A stretch of 64,000 nucleotides of DNA. It comes from an uncultured Flavobacteriaceae bacterium. Lineage in GTDB: Bacteria > Bacteroidota > Bacteroidia > Flavobacteriales > Flavobacteriaceae. Both the position numbers and the translations under genes were made by a program. Position 1 is the first letter of the stretch; each line of letters starts with the position of its first letter. The notes beneath the pieces are model-generated. The model ran no database searches. It was not told where the DNA came from and was given only the letters and a program-made list of their open reading frames with translations. Location: positions 1 through 64,000 of the forward strand of contig CAJWLL010000006.1 of NCBI GenBank assembly GCA_913043275.1, read 5' to 3'. This document shows positions 10,151-20,863 of the stretch, one piece after another.

Positions 10151-11497
10151 ATGGCTGAATTTTATCCGAATATATCCAGTGAAAAAACCTTTTGGGGTCA
10201 CCCCGCTGGATTATTTGTTTTGTTTTTTACTGAACTATGGGAACGCTTTTCCTATTACGGAATGCGGGCCTTGTTTACTATTTTTTTAGTTGCGGAGACC
10301 ACAAGTCAAAATCCCGGTTTTGGGTGGACTAATGAAGAGGCAATTTGGCTCTATGGTTGGTACACTATGTTGGTTTATTTAGCAGCTATCCCAGGAGGAT
10401 GGTTTGCGGATAATCTTATTGGTCAAAAAAAGATGGTCATGTTGGGCGGGCTTTTACTTTGCTTGGGTCATGGAATTTTGGCTTTCGACAGTGAGTTGAG
10501 TTTTTACATAGGCTGTGCATTTATCGTTATGGGAGTAGGAGGCCTAAAACCCAATATATCCAGTATGGTAGGTGGATTATACCCCAAAGGAGATGAGAGA
10601 AGAGATTTAGGGTTTTATATTTTTTATATGGGCATTAATTTGGGTGCATTTTTGGCTCCGTTATTTTGTGGCTGGGTTGGGGAGACTTACAATTGGCACT
10701 ATGGCTTTGGACTTGCTGCTGTTGGAATGTTGATTGGTCAAATCACTTATTATTTCGGTCAAAAATATCTTGTTGGAGTGGGGGAATTAAAAAAACGCTC
10801 GACTAAGGCAGAAAAGGAATTACTTCAAAAAAAATTAACCTCTGTGGAGATGGATAGGGTTAAGGTATTGTTAATCTCATTTTTAATGATTATCATTTTT
10901 TGGGGTGCTTTTGAACAGGCTGGTGGACTGATGAATTTGTATGCTAAACAAAAGACTGACCGTATGCTGATGGGCCTAGAAATTCCTGCTTCTTGGTTTC
11001 AGGCCTTAAATGCCTTTTTTATTATAACCCTTGCGGTTGTGGTGGGAGGAATATGGATGAGGATAAAATCCAAAGGAAAGGAAGCTTCTGCTATTTTTAA
11101 AATAGCGATTGGAATTATGATTATGGGATTTGGGTTTTTATTCATGCGTTTTGCAGCTTCAGAATATGAGCTGATGGGATATTCATCCATGCATTGGTTA
11201 TTGCTGGCCTATTTGTTTCATACAATGGGGGAATTATGTGCCTCCCCTGTGTCTTTGTCTTACATTACCAAGTTGGCTCCTGAAAAATATGCTTCCCTGA
11301 TGATGGGCTTTTATTTTGCCGCTACTGGTTTGGGAAATAAACTGGCAGCTAATATTGGAGAGAATGCAGCTTCTTCTGGAGAAAAGGCTACTTTTACAGG
11401 GATTTTTGTCTTTTGTACTTTGTTTGGCATTTTGGTCATTGCCATTTTAAAACCCTTAAAACGTCTTGCTCATGGGGCGGAGGATTTAAGTAAATAA
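10151..11497 (+). CDS. POT-family (PTR2) peptide MFS transporter
   Basis: FFTELWERFSYYGMRALFTIFL signature, GGLKPNISSMVGGLY, multiple TM helices. Confidence 0.9.
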   Translation: MAEFYPNISSEKTFWGHPAGLFVLFFTELWERFSYYGMRALFTIFLVAETTSQNPGFGWTNEEAIWLYGWYTMLVYLAAIPGGWFADNLIGQKKMVMLGGLLLCLGHGILAFDSELSFYIGCAFIVMGVGGLKPNISSMVGGLYPKGDERRDLGFYIFYMGINLGAFLAPLFCGWVGETYNWHYGFGLAAVGMLIGQITYYFGQKYLVGVGELKKRSTKAEKELLQKKLTSVEMDRVKVLLISFLMIIIFWGAFEQAGGLMNLYAKQKTDRMLMGLEIPASWFQALNAFFIITLAVVVGGIWMRIKSKGKEASAIFKIAIGIMIMGFGFLFMRFAASEYELMGYSSMHWLLLAYLFHTMGELCASPVSLSYITKLAPEKYASLMMGFYFAATGLGNKLAANIGENAASSGEKATFTGIFVFCTLFGILVIAILKPLKRLAHGAEDLSK

Positions 11498-11511
11498 ATT
11501 GTTTGATTATC

Positions 11512-12054
11512 ATGAATGCGAGAGTCTTATTTATTATTTTTTACCTTAGTTTTTTTTGGATCCATGCTCAAACCATTGAATGGATGACTTTTGGTCAGGC
11601 CATGGAAGCACAGAAAAAAAATCCTAAAAAAATTCTTGTCGATGTTTATACCGATTGGTGTGGGCCTTGTAAATTGATGGATAAAAAAACCTTCCAAAAT
11701 CGCGATGTGGCGAACTATATTTCTGAGCATTATTACCCCGTAAAATTCAATGCTGAGGGACAAGAGACTATTAGCTACTTCGGAAATACTTTTGCTAACC
11801 CTAATTATGATCCGAATAGAAGAGGAAGAAATTCAACCCATCAGTTTACCCAATTTTTGGGGGTCAGAGGTTACCCAACGATCATTTTTATCAGTGAAAT
11901 GGGTGATTTGATTACCCCTTTGGTGGGCTATCAAAATCCGCAACAGATAGAACTTTATCTCAAAATGATCAAGCAAGGAGATTACATGATTTTTAGTAAG
12001 CCTGATGATTTTGAAAAGTATCGAAAGAATTTTAGACCTAAGTTTAGAGGTTAA
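11512..12054 (+). CDS. Secreted thioredoxin-family protein
   Basis: Signal peptide and VDVYTDWCGPCKLMDKKTF CxxC motif; cis-Pro region GVRGYPTIIFI. ATG at 11512 preferred. Confidence 0.85.
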   Translation: MNARVLFIIFYLSFFWIHAQTIEWMTFGQAMEAQKKNPKKILVDVYTDWCGPCKLMDKKTFQNRDVANYISEHYYPVKFNAEGQETISYFGNTFANPNYDPNRRGRNSTHQFTQFLGVRGYPTIIFISEMGDLITPLVGYQNPQQIELYLKMIKQGDYMIFSKPDDFEKYRKNFRPKFRG

Positions 12055-12254
12055 TGGATTAAGCCTCCATATCTCTAGAATCAAGAACTGGATGGTGCAT
12101 TTTGATATTTTTTTAATGGTGAAAATTCCATGGAGATACTGCCGTTAGATAAAAAAATGAGGTTCAGAAAAGAAATTCATTTTCCTTACAAGGACAATTA
12201 AATGTTCTTATTCTAGAAATAGGAGTGAAAAGATATAAATTAATTGCAAAAAAA

Positions 12255-13364
12255 TTATTGCAAGGCTTCGACGATCAGTTGTGCCGTTTTCTTACTTGCC
12301 CCTCCAGTACCTAGAAGGGTTCGGAGTTTTTCATAATCCTCCTTGATTTTTATTTGTCCTGTTTCGGAAAGAGCATATTCCAAATGCTTTGCTAATTCAA
12401 TTACATTGAACTCCTTTTGAATCAGTTCTTTGACAACTTCGCGATCCAAAATAAGATTGACTAGAGAGATGTATTTTAAATTCACAAGCCATTTTGCAAT
12501 TTGATAGGTCAAAAAACTACTGCGGTAGCAGACTACTTGTGGAACATTAAGCAGGCCTGTTTCGAGTGTAGCCGTTCCACTAGAAACTAACGCCGCCCTT
12601 GCATTTAAAAGTAAGTCGTGGGTTTTGTTTTGGATAATTTTTATATTTTCTCCACTAAAGAATCTTTCATACCACTCTGGATCTATGCCGGGAGCTCCGG
12701 CGAGTACAAATTCAAATCGTGGAAACAAGACTATTACCTTTAAAAAAATGGGTAACATTTTTTTGATCTCTTGCTTTCTGCTACCCGGCAATAGTGCTAT
12801 GAGATTATTTTTATTAGACAATTCATTTTGTTTGATAAAGGCAGTTGATTTTTTTCTATTGGTGAGGCTATCCAGTAAAGGATGTCCCACAAATTCCACT
12901 TTGAATTGGTGTTTTTTTTCAAAAAAATCTTTTTCGAAAGGAAGAATGACGTAAAGTGCATCCAAATCTTTTTTCATCTGATACACCCTGCTTTCTTTCC
13001 ACGCCCATATTTGGGGACTAATATAAAAATGATTTTTAAACCCTTGTTGCTTAGCCCATTTTGCGATTCTGAGATTGAACCCAGGGTAGTCAATGTAAAT
13101 GATAACATCCGGTTGAAATAGGGTGATGTCCTTTTTACAAAATTTGATGTTTTTTAAAATGGTTTCCAAATGGGTGATAACCTCCCAAAAGCCCATAAAA
13201 GAATGCGTTTTATAATGCTTTACCAGCACACCACCAGCTTTTTGCATCAAGTCCCCTCCCCAGAAACGAATTTGAGCCTTGTCATCCTTTTCTATTAAAG
13301 CCTCTATCAATTTTGATCCGTGGAGATCACCGGAGGCCTCACCTGCAATGATGTAATATTTCAA
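12255..13364 (-). CDS. lpxB: Lipid-A-disaccharide synthase
   Basis: MKYYIIAGEASGDLHGSKLIEAL, FWGGDLMQKAGG, HYISPQIWAWKESR, FVGHPLLD, LLPGSRKQEI. Confidence 0.95.
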   Translation of the reverse strand: MKYYIIAGEASGDLHGSKLIEALIEKDDKAQIRFWGGDLMQKAGGVLVKHYKTHSFMGFWEVITHLETILKNIKFCKKDITLFQPDVIIYIDYPGFNLRIAKWAKQQGFKNHFYISPQIWAWKESRVYQMKKDLDALYVILPFEKDFFEKKHQFKVEFVGHPLLDSLTNRKKSTAFIKQNELSNKNNLIALLPGSRKQEIKKMLPIFLKVIVLFPRFEFVLAGAPGIDPEWYERFFSGENIKIIQNKTHDLLLNARAALVSSGTATLETGLLNVPQVVCYRSSFLTYQIAKWLVNLKYISLVNLILDREVVKELIQKEFNVIELAKHLEYALSETGQIKIKEDYEKLRTLLGTGGASKKTAQLIVEALQ

Positions 13365-13365
13365 T

Positions 13366-13647
13366 CTAAATAATTTTAAGAGTCCCTACCATGAGGACAA
13401 TAATAATGGACGTAATCATAACACCTTTGGCAAAATTTATTTTTCTCTTGTGCATCCCCAAAAAGAATAATGGCAAGTTGATTAGTGCACCTATACTTAT
13501 AAGCCCTCCCAATTTTTTTTGTTGAAACAAAGAAGAAATGGCATGCTCAATGGGTTCCTCTGAAAAATAGATGAGGATAAAAATTATCGTACTGGAACTG
13601 GCAAAAAAACTTGCAATTACTCCCTGAAAAAGTTCTTTATTTTTCAA
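13366..13647 (-). CDS. Small multi-TM protein of unknown function
   Basis: 93-aa ORF with three hydrophobic segments, overlapping surE and adjacent to lpxB. Confidence 0.6.
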   Translation of the reverse strand: MKNKELFQGVIASFFASSSTIIFILIYFSEEPIEHAISSLFQQKKLGGLISIGALINLPLFFLGMHKRKINFAKGVMITSIIIVLMVGTLKII

Positions 13648-14413
13648 AATTCCAAGTGTTTAATCGTTGTATGGCATGATGAGCCGTTAGGTCAAATTCT
13701 ATTGGGACTACAGAGATATAACCTTGACTTAGGGCCCACTCATCAGTATCTTCCCCCTTATCTTCATTGACAAATTTACCAGTTAGCCAGTAATAATCGA
13801 GTCCCATGGGGTTGGTCCTTTTGTCAAATTCCTCCACCCAATACGCCTTGGCCTGTCTACAAATTTTGATGCCTTTTATTTCTTCCTCCGAAAGTTTTGG
13901 GAAATTGACATTCAAAACTACATTAGAGGGGATTTTGTTTTCCAAAGCACTCAAAGTTATTTTCTTGACGTTATTTCTAATCGCATCAAAATTAGCATTC
14001 CAGCGATAATCTAACAATGAAAACCCAATGGCTTGAATCCCCTCAATTCCAGCCTCAACGGCAGCACTCATGGTCCCAGAGTAAATAACATTGATGGAAG
14101 AATTGGATCCGTGATTTATTCCTGAAACACAAAGGTCAGGTTTTCTATCTAAAATTTCATTGACTGCTAGTTTTACACAGTCTGCAGGTGTTCCTGAACA
14201 ACTATATTCTAAGTGAGTGCCTTCTTTTACATCGATATTTGTGCAATGGAGTGTGGAGTTGATGGTAATGGCATGCCCCATTGCAGATTGTGGACTGTTT
14301 GGAGCGACGACAACGACTTCTCCAATTTCGTTCATTACTTCAATCAATTTTCTAATTCCCGGGGCTGTAATTCCATCGTCATTGGTTACTAGTATGAGGG
14401 GTTTTTTGTCCAT
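13637..14413 (-). CDS. surE: 5'/3'-nucleotidase SurE
   Basis: ILVTNDDGITAPGIRKL, VVAPNSPQSAMGHAIT, SGTPADCVKLA, SGINHGSNSSINVIYSGTMSAAVE. Confidence 0.95.
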   Translation of the reverse strand: MDKKPLILVTNDDGITAPGIRKLIEVMNEIGEVVVVAPNSPQSAMGHAITINSTLHCTNIDVKEGTHLEYSCSGTPADCVKLAVNEILDRKPDLCVSGINHGSNSSINVIYSGTMSAAVEAGIEGIQAIGFSLLDYRWNANFDAIRNNVKKITLSALENKIPSNVVLNVNFPKLSEEEIKGIKICRQAKAYWVEEFDKRTNPMGLDYYWLTGKFVNEDKGEDTDEWALSQGYISVVPIEFDLTAHHAIQRLNTWNFEK

Positions 14414-14544
14414 GATTTTTTAATACTGAGTAAATTTAAAAAATATTAACCCCCTATAGTCAATTTAGTATCAACAAAAAGTTTTTTAGTGTATAGGTTT
14501 AATAAGGGGTTTTTGGTTAAATTTACTTTATAATACAATTTTTT

Positions 14545-16659
14545 ATGAGGTTTTTTTGGCTATTTGTCTTCAGTGTATCTTCACTCATTCTACTAGGAGG
14601 TTCTTCCAAGTATATAGACAATCCGGATAAAGACAAATTACTGATTGAGGTCATTACTTATGTTATGCAAAGAGGTCATTATGATCCTAAAGATATTGAT
14701 GATACTTTTTCAGAGCACGTTTTTAATAATTTTATTCAAGGCATTGATGGTCAACACAGGTTTTTCCTTCAATCTGACATCAATAATCTCAGAAGGTATA
14801 AAGACCAAATTGATGATCAAATTAGGGTGTCCGATGTTTCTTTTTTCAATTTGACCTACGATAGATTGATTGCGCGCATGGGTCAAGTAAAAGAATTTTA
14901 TGGGGAGTTGTTGGTTAATCCTTTTGATTTTAGTGAAAAGGACTCTATTAATCTTAATTTTGAGGAGATTCCCTACGCAATAACCCTAAACGGTCTTAAA
15001 GACCTATGGAGAAAAAGATTTAAACTTTCTACACTGGAATATTACTCAGATTTGGTAGAACAGGAAGATTTTGAAAAAGAAAAGGACAGTGCATATCAAG
15101 TAAAGTCGAAAATTGTATTGGAGGAAGAAGCTAGGTTAAAAACAAGGGAAAATATTGCAAATTATTTTGATGTTTTTGATGAGGTTGAACGCAAGGACTG
15201 GTTTTCGATTTATGTAAACTCCATAACACTTCAATTTGACCCACACAGTAACTATTTTGCCCCGGACGATAAAGATAAGTTTGATCAAAATATTTCAGGA
15301 AAGTTTGAGGGTATCGGTGCACGATTGCAGAAGAAAGATCAGGTGGTTAAGATTGTAGAAGTCATCGTTGGAGGTCCGGTTTGGAAAGCCAAAGCACTTG
15401 AGGTTGGTGATGTTATTATAAAGGTTGCTCAAAAAGACAAAGATGCCATAGAAATTGGTCCAATGCGTTTGAGTGATGCGGTAAAGTTGATTAAAGGACC
15501 CAAGGGAACTCAGGTATTTTTGACCGTCAGGAGAGTGAGTGGCATAATTGAGGAGGTAGTCATTAAAAGGGATGTTGTAGAGTTGGAAGAGTCCTATGCA
15601 AAATCAAGCATTATACATAAGAACGGAAAAAGTTACGGGCTAATTCAGTTACCTAAATTTTATATTGATTTCAAAGATCAAAAAGGCAGAAATGCTGCCA
15701 GCGATGTTAAAAAAGAATTGGAGTCCCTAAAAAAAAGAAATGTTAGCGGGATCATAGTGGACTTAAGAAACAATGGAGGTGGATCTCTTAAGACTGTTGT
15801 TGACATAACTGGATTTTTTATTGAAGAAGGCCCTGTGGTTCAGGTAAAAAGTACCGGCGGTGAAAAAGATGTTTTGTATGATGAAGACTCTTCTATTGTT
15901 TGGGATGGTTCATTGGTCATAATGGTCAATGAATTTTCTGCTTCTGCATCCGAAATTCTAGCTGCTGCACTTCAAGATTACAAAAGAGCCATCATTTTGG
16001 GGAGTAAAAAAACTTTTGGTAAGGGAACCGTACAAAATATTATTGATTTGAATCGTATTATTTCAGGTGGAACACATGGAGACTTGGGGGCTGTAAAGAT
16101 TACAACAGACAAGTTTTACCGTATTAATGGAGGTTCTACACAACTGGAGGGTGTAAGAAGTGATATCATTTTAAAAAATCAATATTCTTACATTGAAATG
16201 GGTGAAAATGACCAAGATAATCCTTTGCCTTGGGATAGAATTGAACCCGTATACTATAAGCAATGGGGAAAACAGGCCAACCATGATTATACTTTAAATC
16301 AGAGTGCCAAAAGATTAAAAGATAATCCTTATATCCAGCTTGTAGAACAACAGGCAAGAAGAATAGAGGCCCAACAAGACGACTATGTCTATACCCTTAA
16401 CTATGAAGATTACCTGATAGAACGTGCGGCCAACAAAAAAATATCTGAAGAATTCAGCGTGCTTAAAGATTACAAGTCAGATTTGAACTTTGAATGGATT
16501 CCGGATTCAAGAGTTCTCATTGATGATGTGGTCGAAGAGAAAAAGGTCAGATGGATAGAAGTCCTTCAAAAGGATTTTTATATTTCAGAAGCAGTGAGTA
16601 TTTTAGAAGATTTGAATATTGACCTTAAGAATTATCCTTTAGCTCAGATAAAAAAGTAA
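14545..16659 (+). CDS. prc: Carboxy-terminal processing peptidase (tail-specific protease, PDZ + S41)
   Basis: DGQHRFFLQSDI, PDZ GIGARLQKKDQVVKIVEVIVGGPVWKA, S41 LRNNGGGSLKTVVDITGFF, NEFSASASEILAAALQDYKRAIILGSKKTFGKGTVQ. Confidence 0.92.
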   Translation: MRFFWLFVFSVSSLILLGGSSKYIDNPDKDKLLIEVITYVMQRGHYDPKDIDDTFSEHVFNNFIQGIDGQHRFFLQSDINNLRRYKDQIDDQIRVSDVSFFNLTYDRLIARMGQVKEFYGELLVNPFDFSEKDSINLNFEEIPYAITLNGLKDLWRKRFKLSTLEYYSDLVEQEDFEKEKDSAYQVKSKIVLEEEARLKTRENIANYFDVFDEVERKDWFSIYVNSITLQFDPHSNYFAPDDKDKFDQNISGKFEGIGARLQKKDQVVKIVEVIVGGPVWKAKALEVGDVIIKVAQKDKDAIEIGPMRLSDAVKLIKGPKGTQVFLTVRRVSGIIEEVVIKRDVVELEESYAKSSIIHKNGKSYGLIQLPKFYIDFKDQKGRNAASDVKKELESLKKRNVSGIIVDLRNNGGGSLKTVVDITGFFIEEGPVVQVKSTGGEKDVLYDEDSSIVWDGSLVIMVNEFSASASEILAAALQDYKRAIILGSKKTFGKGTVQNIIDLNRIISGGTHGDLGAVKITTDKFYRINGGSTQLEGVRSDIILKNQYSYIEMGENDQDNPLPWDRIEPVYYKQWGKQANHDYTLNQSAKRLKDNPYIQLVEQQARRIEAQQDDYVYTLNYEDYLIERAANKKISEEFSVLKDYKSDLNFEWIPDSRVLIDDVVEEKKVRWIEVLQKDFYISEAVSILEDLNIDLKNYPLAQIKK

Positions 16660-16669
16660 CATTAATGTT

Positions 16670-17743
16670 TTGATTGGAGCCAGCGTCAACAAAAAATTTA
16701 TCAAAGACTTATGGGCAGTTTTCAGCATCTTTTATATACTTATGCTGATTGTGATTGCAATTTTTGCTTATCAAATTGCTCCTGACAGTACTTCCAATGC
16801 CAATCAAATGCATCTATCTATTCATTCTAAACCACCTGGTTTTAAAGTGCTTATGCTTCATACCGAAAACGCTACTAATAACCAGAAGTCTTTTTTTTTA
16901 GGGGAGGTAAATAGTAGTGATGAAATTCCAATACAAGAATATAAGCTTCAGTCCAATGGAGTTGAGATTCAACCTTACGGTTCCCCATCAGATTATTATG
17001 AGTTTATAGAGGCGTCAAAATTCCAATCTCCCCTTTCAGAAGATAGCTTTAAAAAACAAAACTTAAAAGAGAAAATTTTTTTATTGGGAACAGACAAATA
17101 CGGAAGAGACTTGTTGAGTAGACTGATAATTGGATCTCGGATTTCAATATCTATTGGGTTCATTGCAGTACTAATTTCACTTTTGATAGGGCTTGTTTTG
17201 GGAGCTTTGGGCGGATTTTTTGGAGGCTATTTGGATAAGGGAATTGTTTGGTTGATCAATGTTTTTTGGTCTATTCCTACCTTGTTGATGGTTATTGCCA
17301 TTACATTGGCTTTAGGGCGGGGTTTTTGGCAAGTTTTTATAGCTGTGGGCTTGACAATGTGGGTAGAGGTGGCCAGGGTAGTTAGAGGTCAGGTATTAAG
17401 TCTAAAAGAAAAAACCTTTATCAAGGCTGCTCAAACCCTGGGATATGGCAAAATTCGAATAATATGGTATCATATTCTACCATTGCTTATCCCTCCTTTG
17501 ATTGTAATTTCGGCAGCTAACTTTGCGAGTGCGATATTGATTGAAAGTGGATTGAGTTTTTTGGGTATAGGTGTTCAACCTCCCGAACCTAGTTGGGGTG
17601 GAATGGTAAAAGATCACTTCAGGTATTTGCTATTAGGGAAACCTTATTTGACTTTATTACCGGGATTAGCCATCATGAGTTTGGTTTTGGCGTTAATGAC
17701 ATTGGGGAACAGTCTTCGGGATATTTTGGACGTAAAACATTGA
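16670..17743 (+). CDS. Dipeptide/oligopeptide-type ABC transporter permease (OppC/DppC-like)
   Basis: GTDKYGRDLLSRLIIGSRISI and permease EAA-like loop (IKAAQTLGYGKIRIIWYHILP); TTG start. Confidence 0.85.
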   Translation: MIGASVNKKFIKDLWAVFSIFYILMLIVIAIFAYQIAPDSTSNANQMHLSIHSKPPGFKVLMLHTENATNNQKSFFLGEVNSSDEIPIQEYKLQSNGVEIQPYGSPSDYYEFIEASKFQSPLSEDSFKKQNLKEKIFLLGTDKYGRDLLSRLIIGSRISISIGFIAVLISLLIGLVLGALGGFFGGYLDKGIVWLINVFWSIPTLLMVIAITLALGRGFWQVFIAVGLTMWVEVARVVRGQVLSLKEKTFIKAAQTLGYGKIRIIWYHILPLLIPPLIVISAANFASAILIESGLSFLGIGVQPPEPSWGGMVKDHFRYLLLGKPYLTLLPGLAIMSLVLALMTLGNSLRDILDVKH

Positions 17744-17745
17744 GC

Positions 17746-19005
17746 TTACCAATCATTAAGTCTATTGGCATCGAAGTTCAAATGGATAAAAATCATAATA
17801 CTAAAGGCCAATAAACTTGAACCACCATAGCTAACAAAAGGTAGAGGAATACCAATTGTTGGAACTATTCCCAAAGACATTCCGATATTAATAAAAAAAT
17901 GGGTGAAAATTAATCCAGCTATTCCATAAGAGAAAACTCTTCGGAACTTATTAGTTTGTTTTTCAGCCTGAAATATTATTCTCAAAATGACGAAGCAAAA
18001 AAGGAAAATTATAAAAGAGCTTCCAACGAATCCCCATTCCTCTCCTATGGTGCTGAAGATATAATCGGTATGTTGTTCTGGAACAAAATTGCCTTTAGTT
18101 TGTGTACCTTCCAAAAATCCTTTTCCCTTTAACCCTCCAGAACCAATTGCGATTATTGATTGATTGATATTATAACCCACTCCTTTTGTATCAGTCTCTT
18201 TTCCTAGAACAATATTGATTCTGTCTCGGTGACGCTGTTCAAATAAATTGTTAAAGATATAATCTATAGAAAATGAAAATCCAATTGAAACAATCAGTAA
18301 GATCAGAAAAGGCCAAATTTTGATTTTTGGAATATGTTTTTTAACAATAAAATAGAGCAATAATATTAACAAAGTGATGATTACAATGACCAAATTCAAG
18401 GGAAAAATGAGTGTGATAAAAAACAATGCAAATGCAGAGAGGAAAATTATTAAATAGGTATAATTTAGCCCTTCTCTAAACAAGGGAAAAAAGAAAGCTG
18501 CAAAAACCAAAGCAGATCCTGGATCAGGTTGCAAAATGATCAAGAAAAACGGAAGGAGAATATATGCACCAATTTTAAATAATGTTTTAGGGTACTTTAT
18601 ATCTGATTTAAATTTACTCAAAATACTTGCGATTATTAATGCAGTAGTTACTTTAGCCAGCTCAGAGGGTTGAAAACTTATTGCCCCAAAAGTGTACCAA
18701 GAAGTTGCTCCAGATACTGTCTTTCCAAAGAAAAAAAGACCTAACAACAGTAGCATGCTGATAAAAAAACCTAATGTTGCAAATTGTTCAAAGAATTTAC
18801 TGTTTATCAAAAGGATAATCAACCCAATACAAAAACTAAAAATTATGAATAAAAATTGCTTTCCTATAGCTTCAGAGAAATCAAAAAGACCATTGAGTGT
18901 TTCACTATAAGTGGCAGAATAAACATTGACAATACCAAAGTAGACTAATATCAAGTAAACGATTAATAACAACCAGTCAATTCGAAAAATTATACTATTA
19001 TTCAT
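17746..19005 (-). CDS. rodA: Rod shape-determining protein RodA (SEDS family)
   Basis: SEDS motifs (QPDPGSALVFAAFFFPLF, GSGGLKGKGFLEGTQTKGNFVPEQHTDYIFSTIGEEWGF, PFVSYGGSSLLAF). Start MNNSIIFRIDW at 19005 preferred over 19062. Confidence 0.93.
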   Translation of the reverse strand: MNNSIIFRIDWLLLIVYLILVYFGIVNVYSATYSETLNGLFDFSEAIGKQFLFIIFSFCIGLIILLINSKFFEQFATLGFFISMLLLLGLFFFGKTVSGATSWYTFGAISFQPSELAKVTTALIIASILSKFKSDIKYPKTLFKIGAYILLPFFLIILQPDPGSALVFAAFFFPLFREGLNYTYLIIFLSAFALFFITLIFPLNLVIVIITLLILLLYFIVKKHIPKIKIWPFLILLIVSIGFSFSIDYIFNNLFEQRHRDRINIVLGKETDTKGVGYNINQSIIAIGSGGLKGKGFLEGTQTKGNFVPEQHTDYIFSTIGEEWGFVGSSFIIFLFCFVILRIIFQAEKQTNKFRRVFSYGIAGLIFTHFFINIGMSLGIVPTIGIPLPFVSYGGSSLLAFSIMIFIHLNFDANRLNDW

Positions 19006-20863
19006 TGATAACAAAGGGTTTTCCAGAGTAAGGTTTCTCATACTCTTCGAGCAAACTTCCATTCAACATTCTTTCTTCCAACCATTTTCTTTTGACACTT
19101 CTATTGAGGTACCTTTCAATCATTAGACTGGCAATAGGCGCTGCCCATCTTGCTCCCCAATAACCGTTTTCTACATATACTGCAAGTGCAATTTTAGGAT
19201 CTTCTTTTGGAGCAAAAGCAATGAAAATTGAGTGATCTGAAAGTGTAGTTTTTACTCCATTTATTTTTATAAAATTTTCAACAGTCCCTGTCTTACCACA
19301 TACTTCAATTCCCTTTATTTTGGCAACTCTGGCAGTGCCTATCTCTACAACCTGATGCATGCCATCGATAACTGATTCAAAATGAATGGAATCAATGGAG
19401 GTTTCTTTTTTTTCATATACTTTATTCAAATTATCATTATTTATAGACTTTAGAAAATGAGGTTGGATAAAATACCCTCTGTTGGCAATTGCAGCTGTGA
19501 AGTTGGCCATTTGGATGGGGGTAGTCAGGAGTTCCCCTTGACCAATTGCGTTGGAAACTACTGTAGCAGATTTCCAGCCCCCTTTATTGTACCAATAGTT
19601 GTAATAACTAGCATCTGGGATAAAACCTTTTTTTCCAATGGGCAAGTCATATCCAAGGTAATTGCCCAAACCAAAACTTTTTAAATGTTCATTCCAAACA
19701 TTCATTCCTTCCTCAACATTTTCTCCTGCTTTGTCTATGATTCTTCTGTAAATGTTGGCAAAATAAGTATTACAAGATCGGTAAAGTCCAGAGAGTAAAT
19801 TGTTTTTGGTTCCAGGTCTACAATGACACTCCATAAACATTCCATGGGCGTAGAAGTGGCCTTTTTTACAAAGGAAAGCTGTCTCATTATCTATTACTCC
19901 CTCTTGTAATGCAATCAGTGCGTTGAGGGTTTTAAAAGGTGATCCAGGCGCATATTGAGCCTGAAGGCCTCTGTCAAAGAGGGGTTTTGCCAAAGTGTCT
20001 AATACAAGTTTTTCAAAGTTTTTAGATCGCTCTCTACCCACCAACATATTGGGATCATATCCAGGTGCGGATACCAAAGAAAGTACCTCTCCCGTTTTTG
20101 GTTCTATGGCAACAATAGCTCCCCTTTTGTTTTGTAATAATTCTTCACCGTACTGTTGAAGTTCCATATCTATGGTCAGGAAAAGATTTTCTGCTCCTTC
20201 CACAGGCATATCAAATTTTCCTTCTTTATAGGGACCTATGATACGATTGAAGTGATCTTTTTGATAGAATTTTTTCCCTTTTTTCCCTCTTAATAAAAGT
20301 TCATAATATTCCTCTATACCCTGTCTACCTATCAATTCCCCTGAGCGATAGTAATTGTCTTTTTTAATGTCATTTTTGTTGACTTCACTTACATATCCTA
20401 ACAAATTGGAAGCAATAGGAATAGGGTAGTGTCTGATAGAGTTTTTTTGCAGAAAAAAACCGGGGTATTTCCATATCTTCTCTTGGATTACAGCATTGCG
20501 TTCTTTGGAAATTTTTCCAAAAATAATTGAAGGTAGTTTTACAGAAAAAGTTCTAGCGGATTTAATTTTTTCTTTCAGCTCAGCTTTTGAAGTCCTAAGT
20601 ATTTTGGAAAGCTCAAGGGTGTCGAAGGGTATGATATTTTCTGGAATAGACATTAAATCATATACGGGCTGGTTGGAAACTAATAGTTTTTGATTACGGT
20701 CATAGATGTAGCCACGTTCTGGATAAATAGAATTTTGAATTACGGCATTGCTATTAGATAGAAGCTTGTAGGATGAGTTGAGCAATTGTAAGCTGATCAA
20801 CCTACCAACAAAAACGATAGCGGTTAAAAGAGTTACAGCCGGCAAAAAAAAACTCCTAATCAT
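18998..20863 (-). CDS. mrdA: Penicillin-binding protein 2
   Basis: Transpeptidase motifs YAPGSPFKTL (SxxK), SCN (YRSCNTYF), KTGT (CGKTGTVEN); adjacent to rodA/mreCD. Confidence 0.93.
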   Translation of the reverse strand: MIRSFFLPAVTLLTAIVFVGRLISLQLLNSSYKLLSNSNAVIQNSIYPERGYIYDRNQKLLVSNQPVYDLMSIPENIIPFDTLELSKILRTSKAELKEKIKSARTFSVKLPSIIFGKISKERNAVIQEKIWKYPGFFLQKNSIRHYPIPIASNLLGYVSEVNKNDIKKDNYYRSGELIGRQGIEEYYELLLRGKKGKKFYQKDHFNRIIGPYKEGKFDMPVEGAENLFLTIDMELQQYGEELLQNKRGAIVAIEPKTGEVLSLVSAPGYDPNMLVGRERSKNFEKLVLDTLAKPLFDRGLQAQYAPGSPFKTLNALIALQEGVIDNETAFLCKKGHFYAHGMFMECHCRPGTKNNLLSGLYRSCNTYFANIYRRIIDKAGENVEEGMNVWNEHLKSFGLGNYLGYDLPIGKKGFIPDASYYNYWYNKGGWKSATVVSNAIGQGELLTTPIQMANFTAAIANRGYFIQPHFLKSINNDNLNKVYEKKETSIDSIHFESVIDGMHQVVEIGTARVAKIKGIEVCGKTGTVENFIKINGVKTTLSDHSIFIAFAPKEDPKIALAVYVENGYWGARWAAPIASLMIERYLNRSVKRKWLEERMLNGSLLEEYEKPYSGKPFVINE

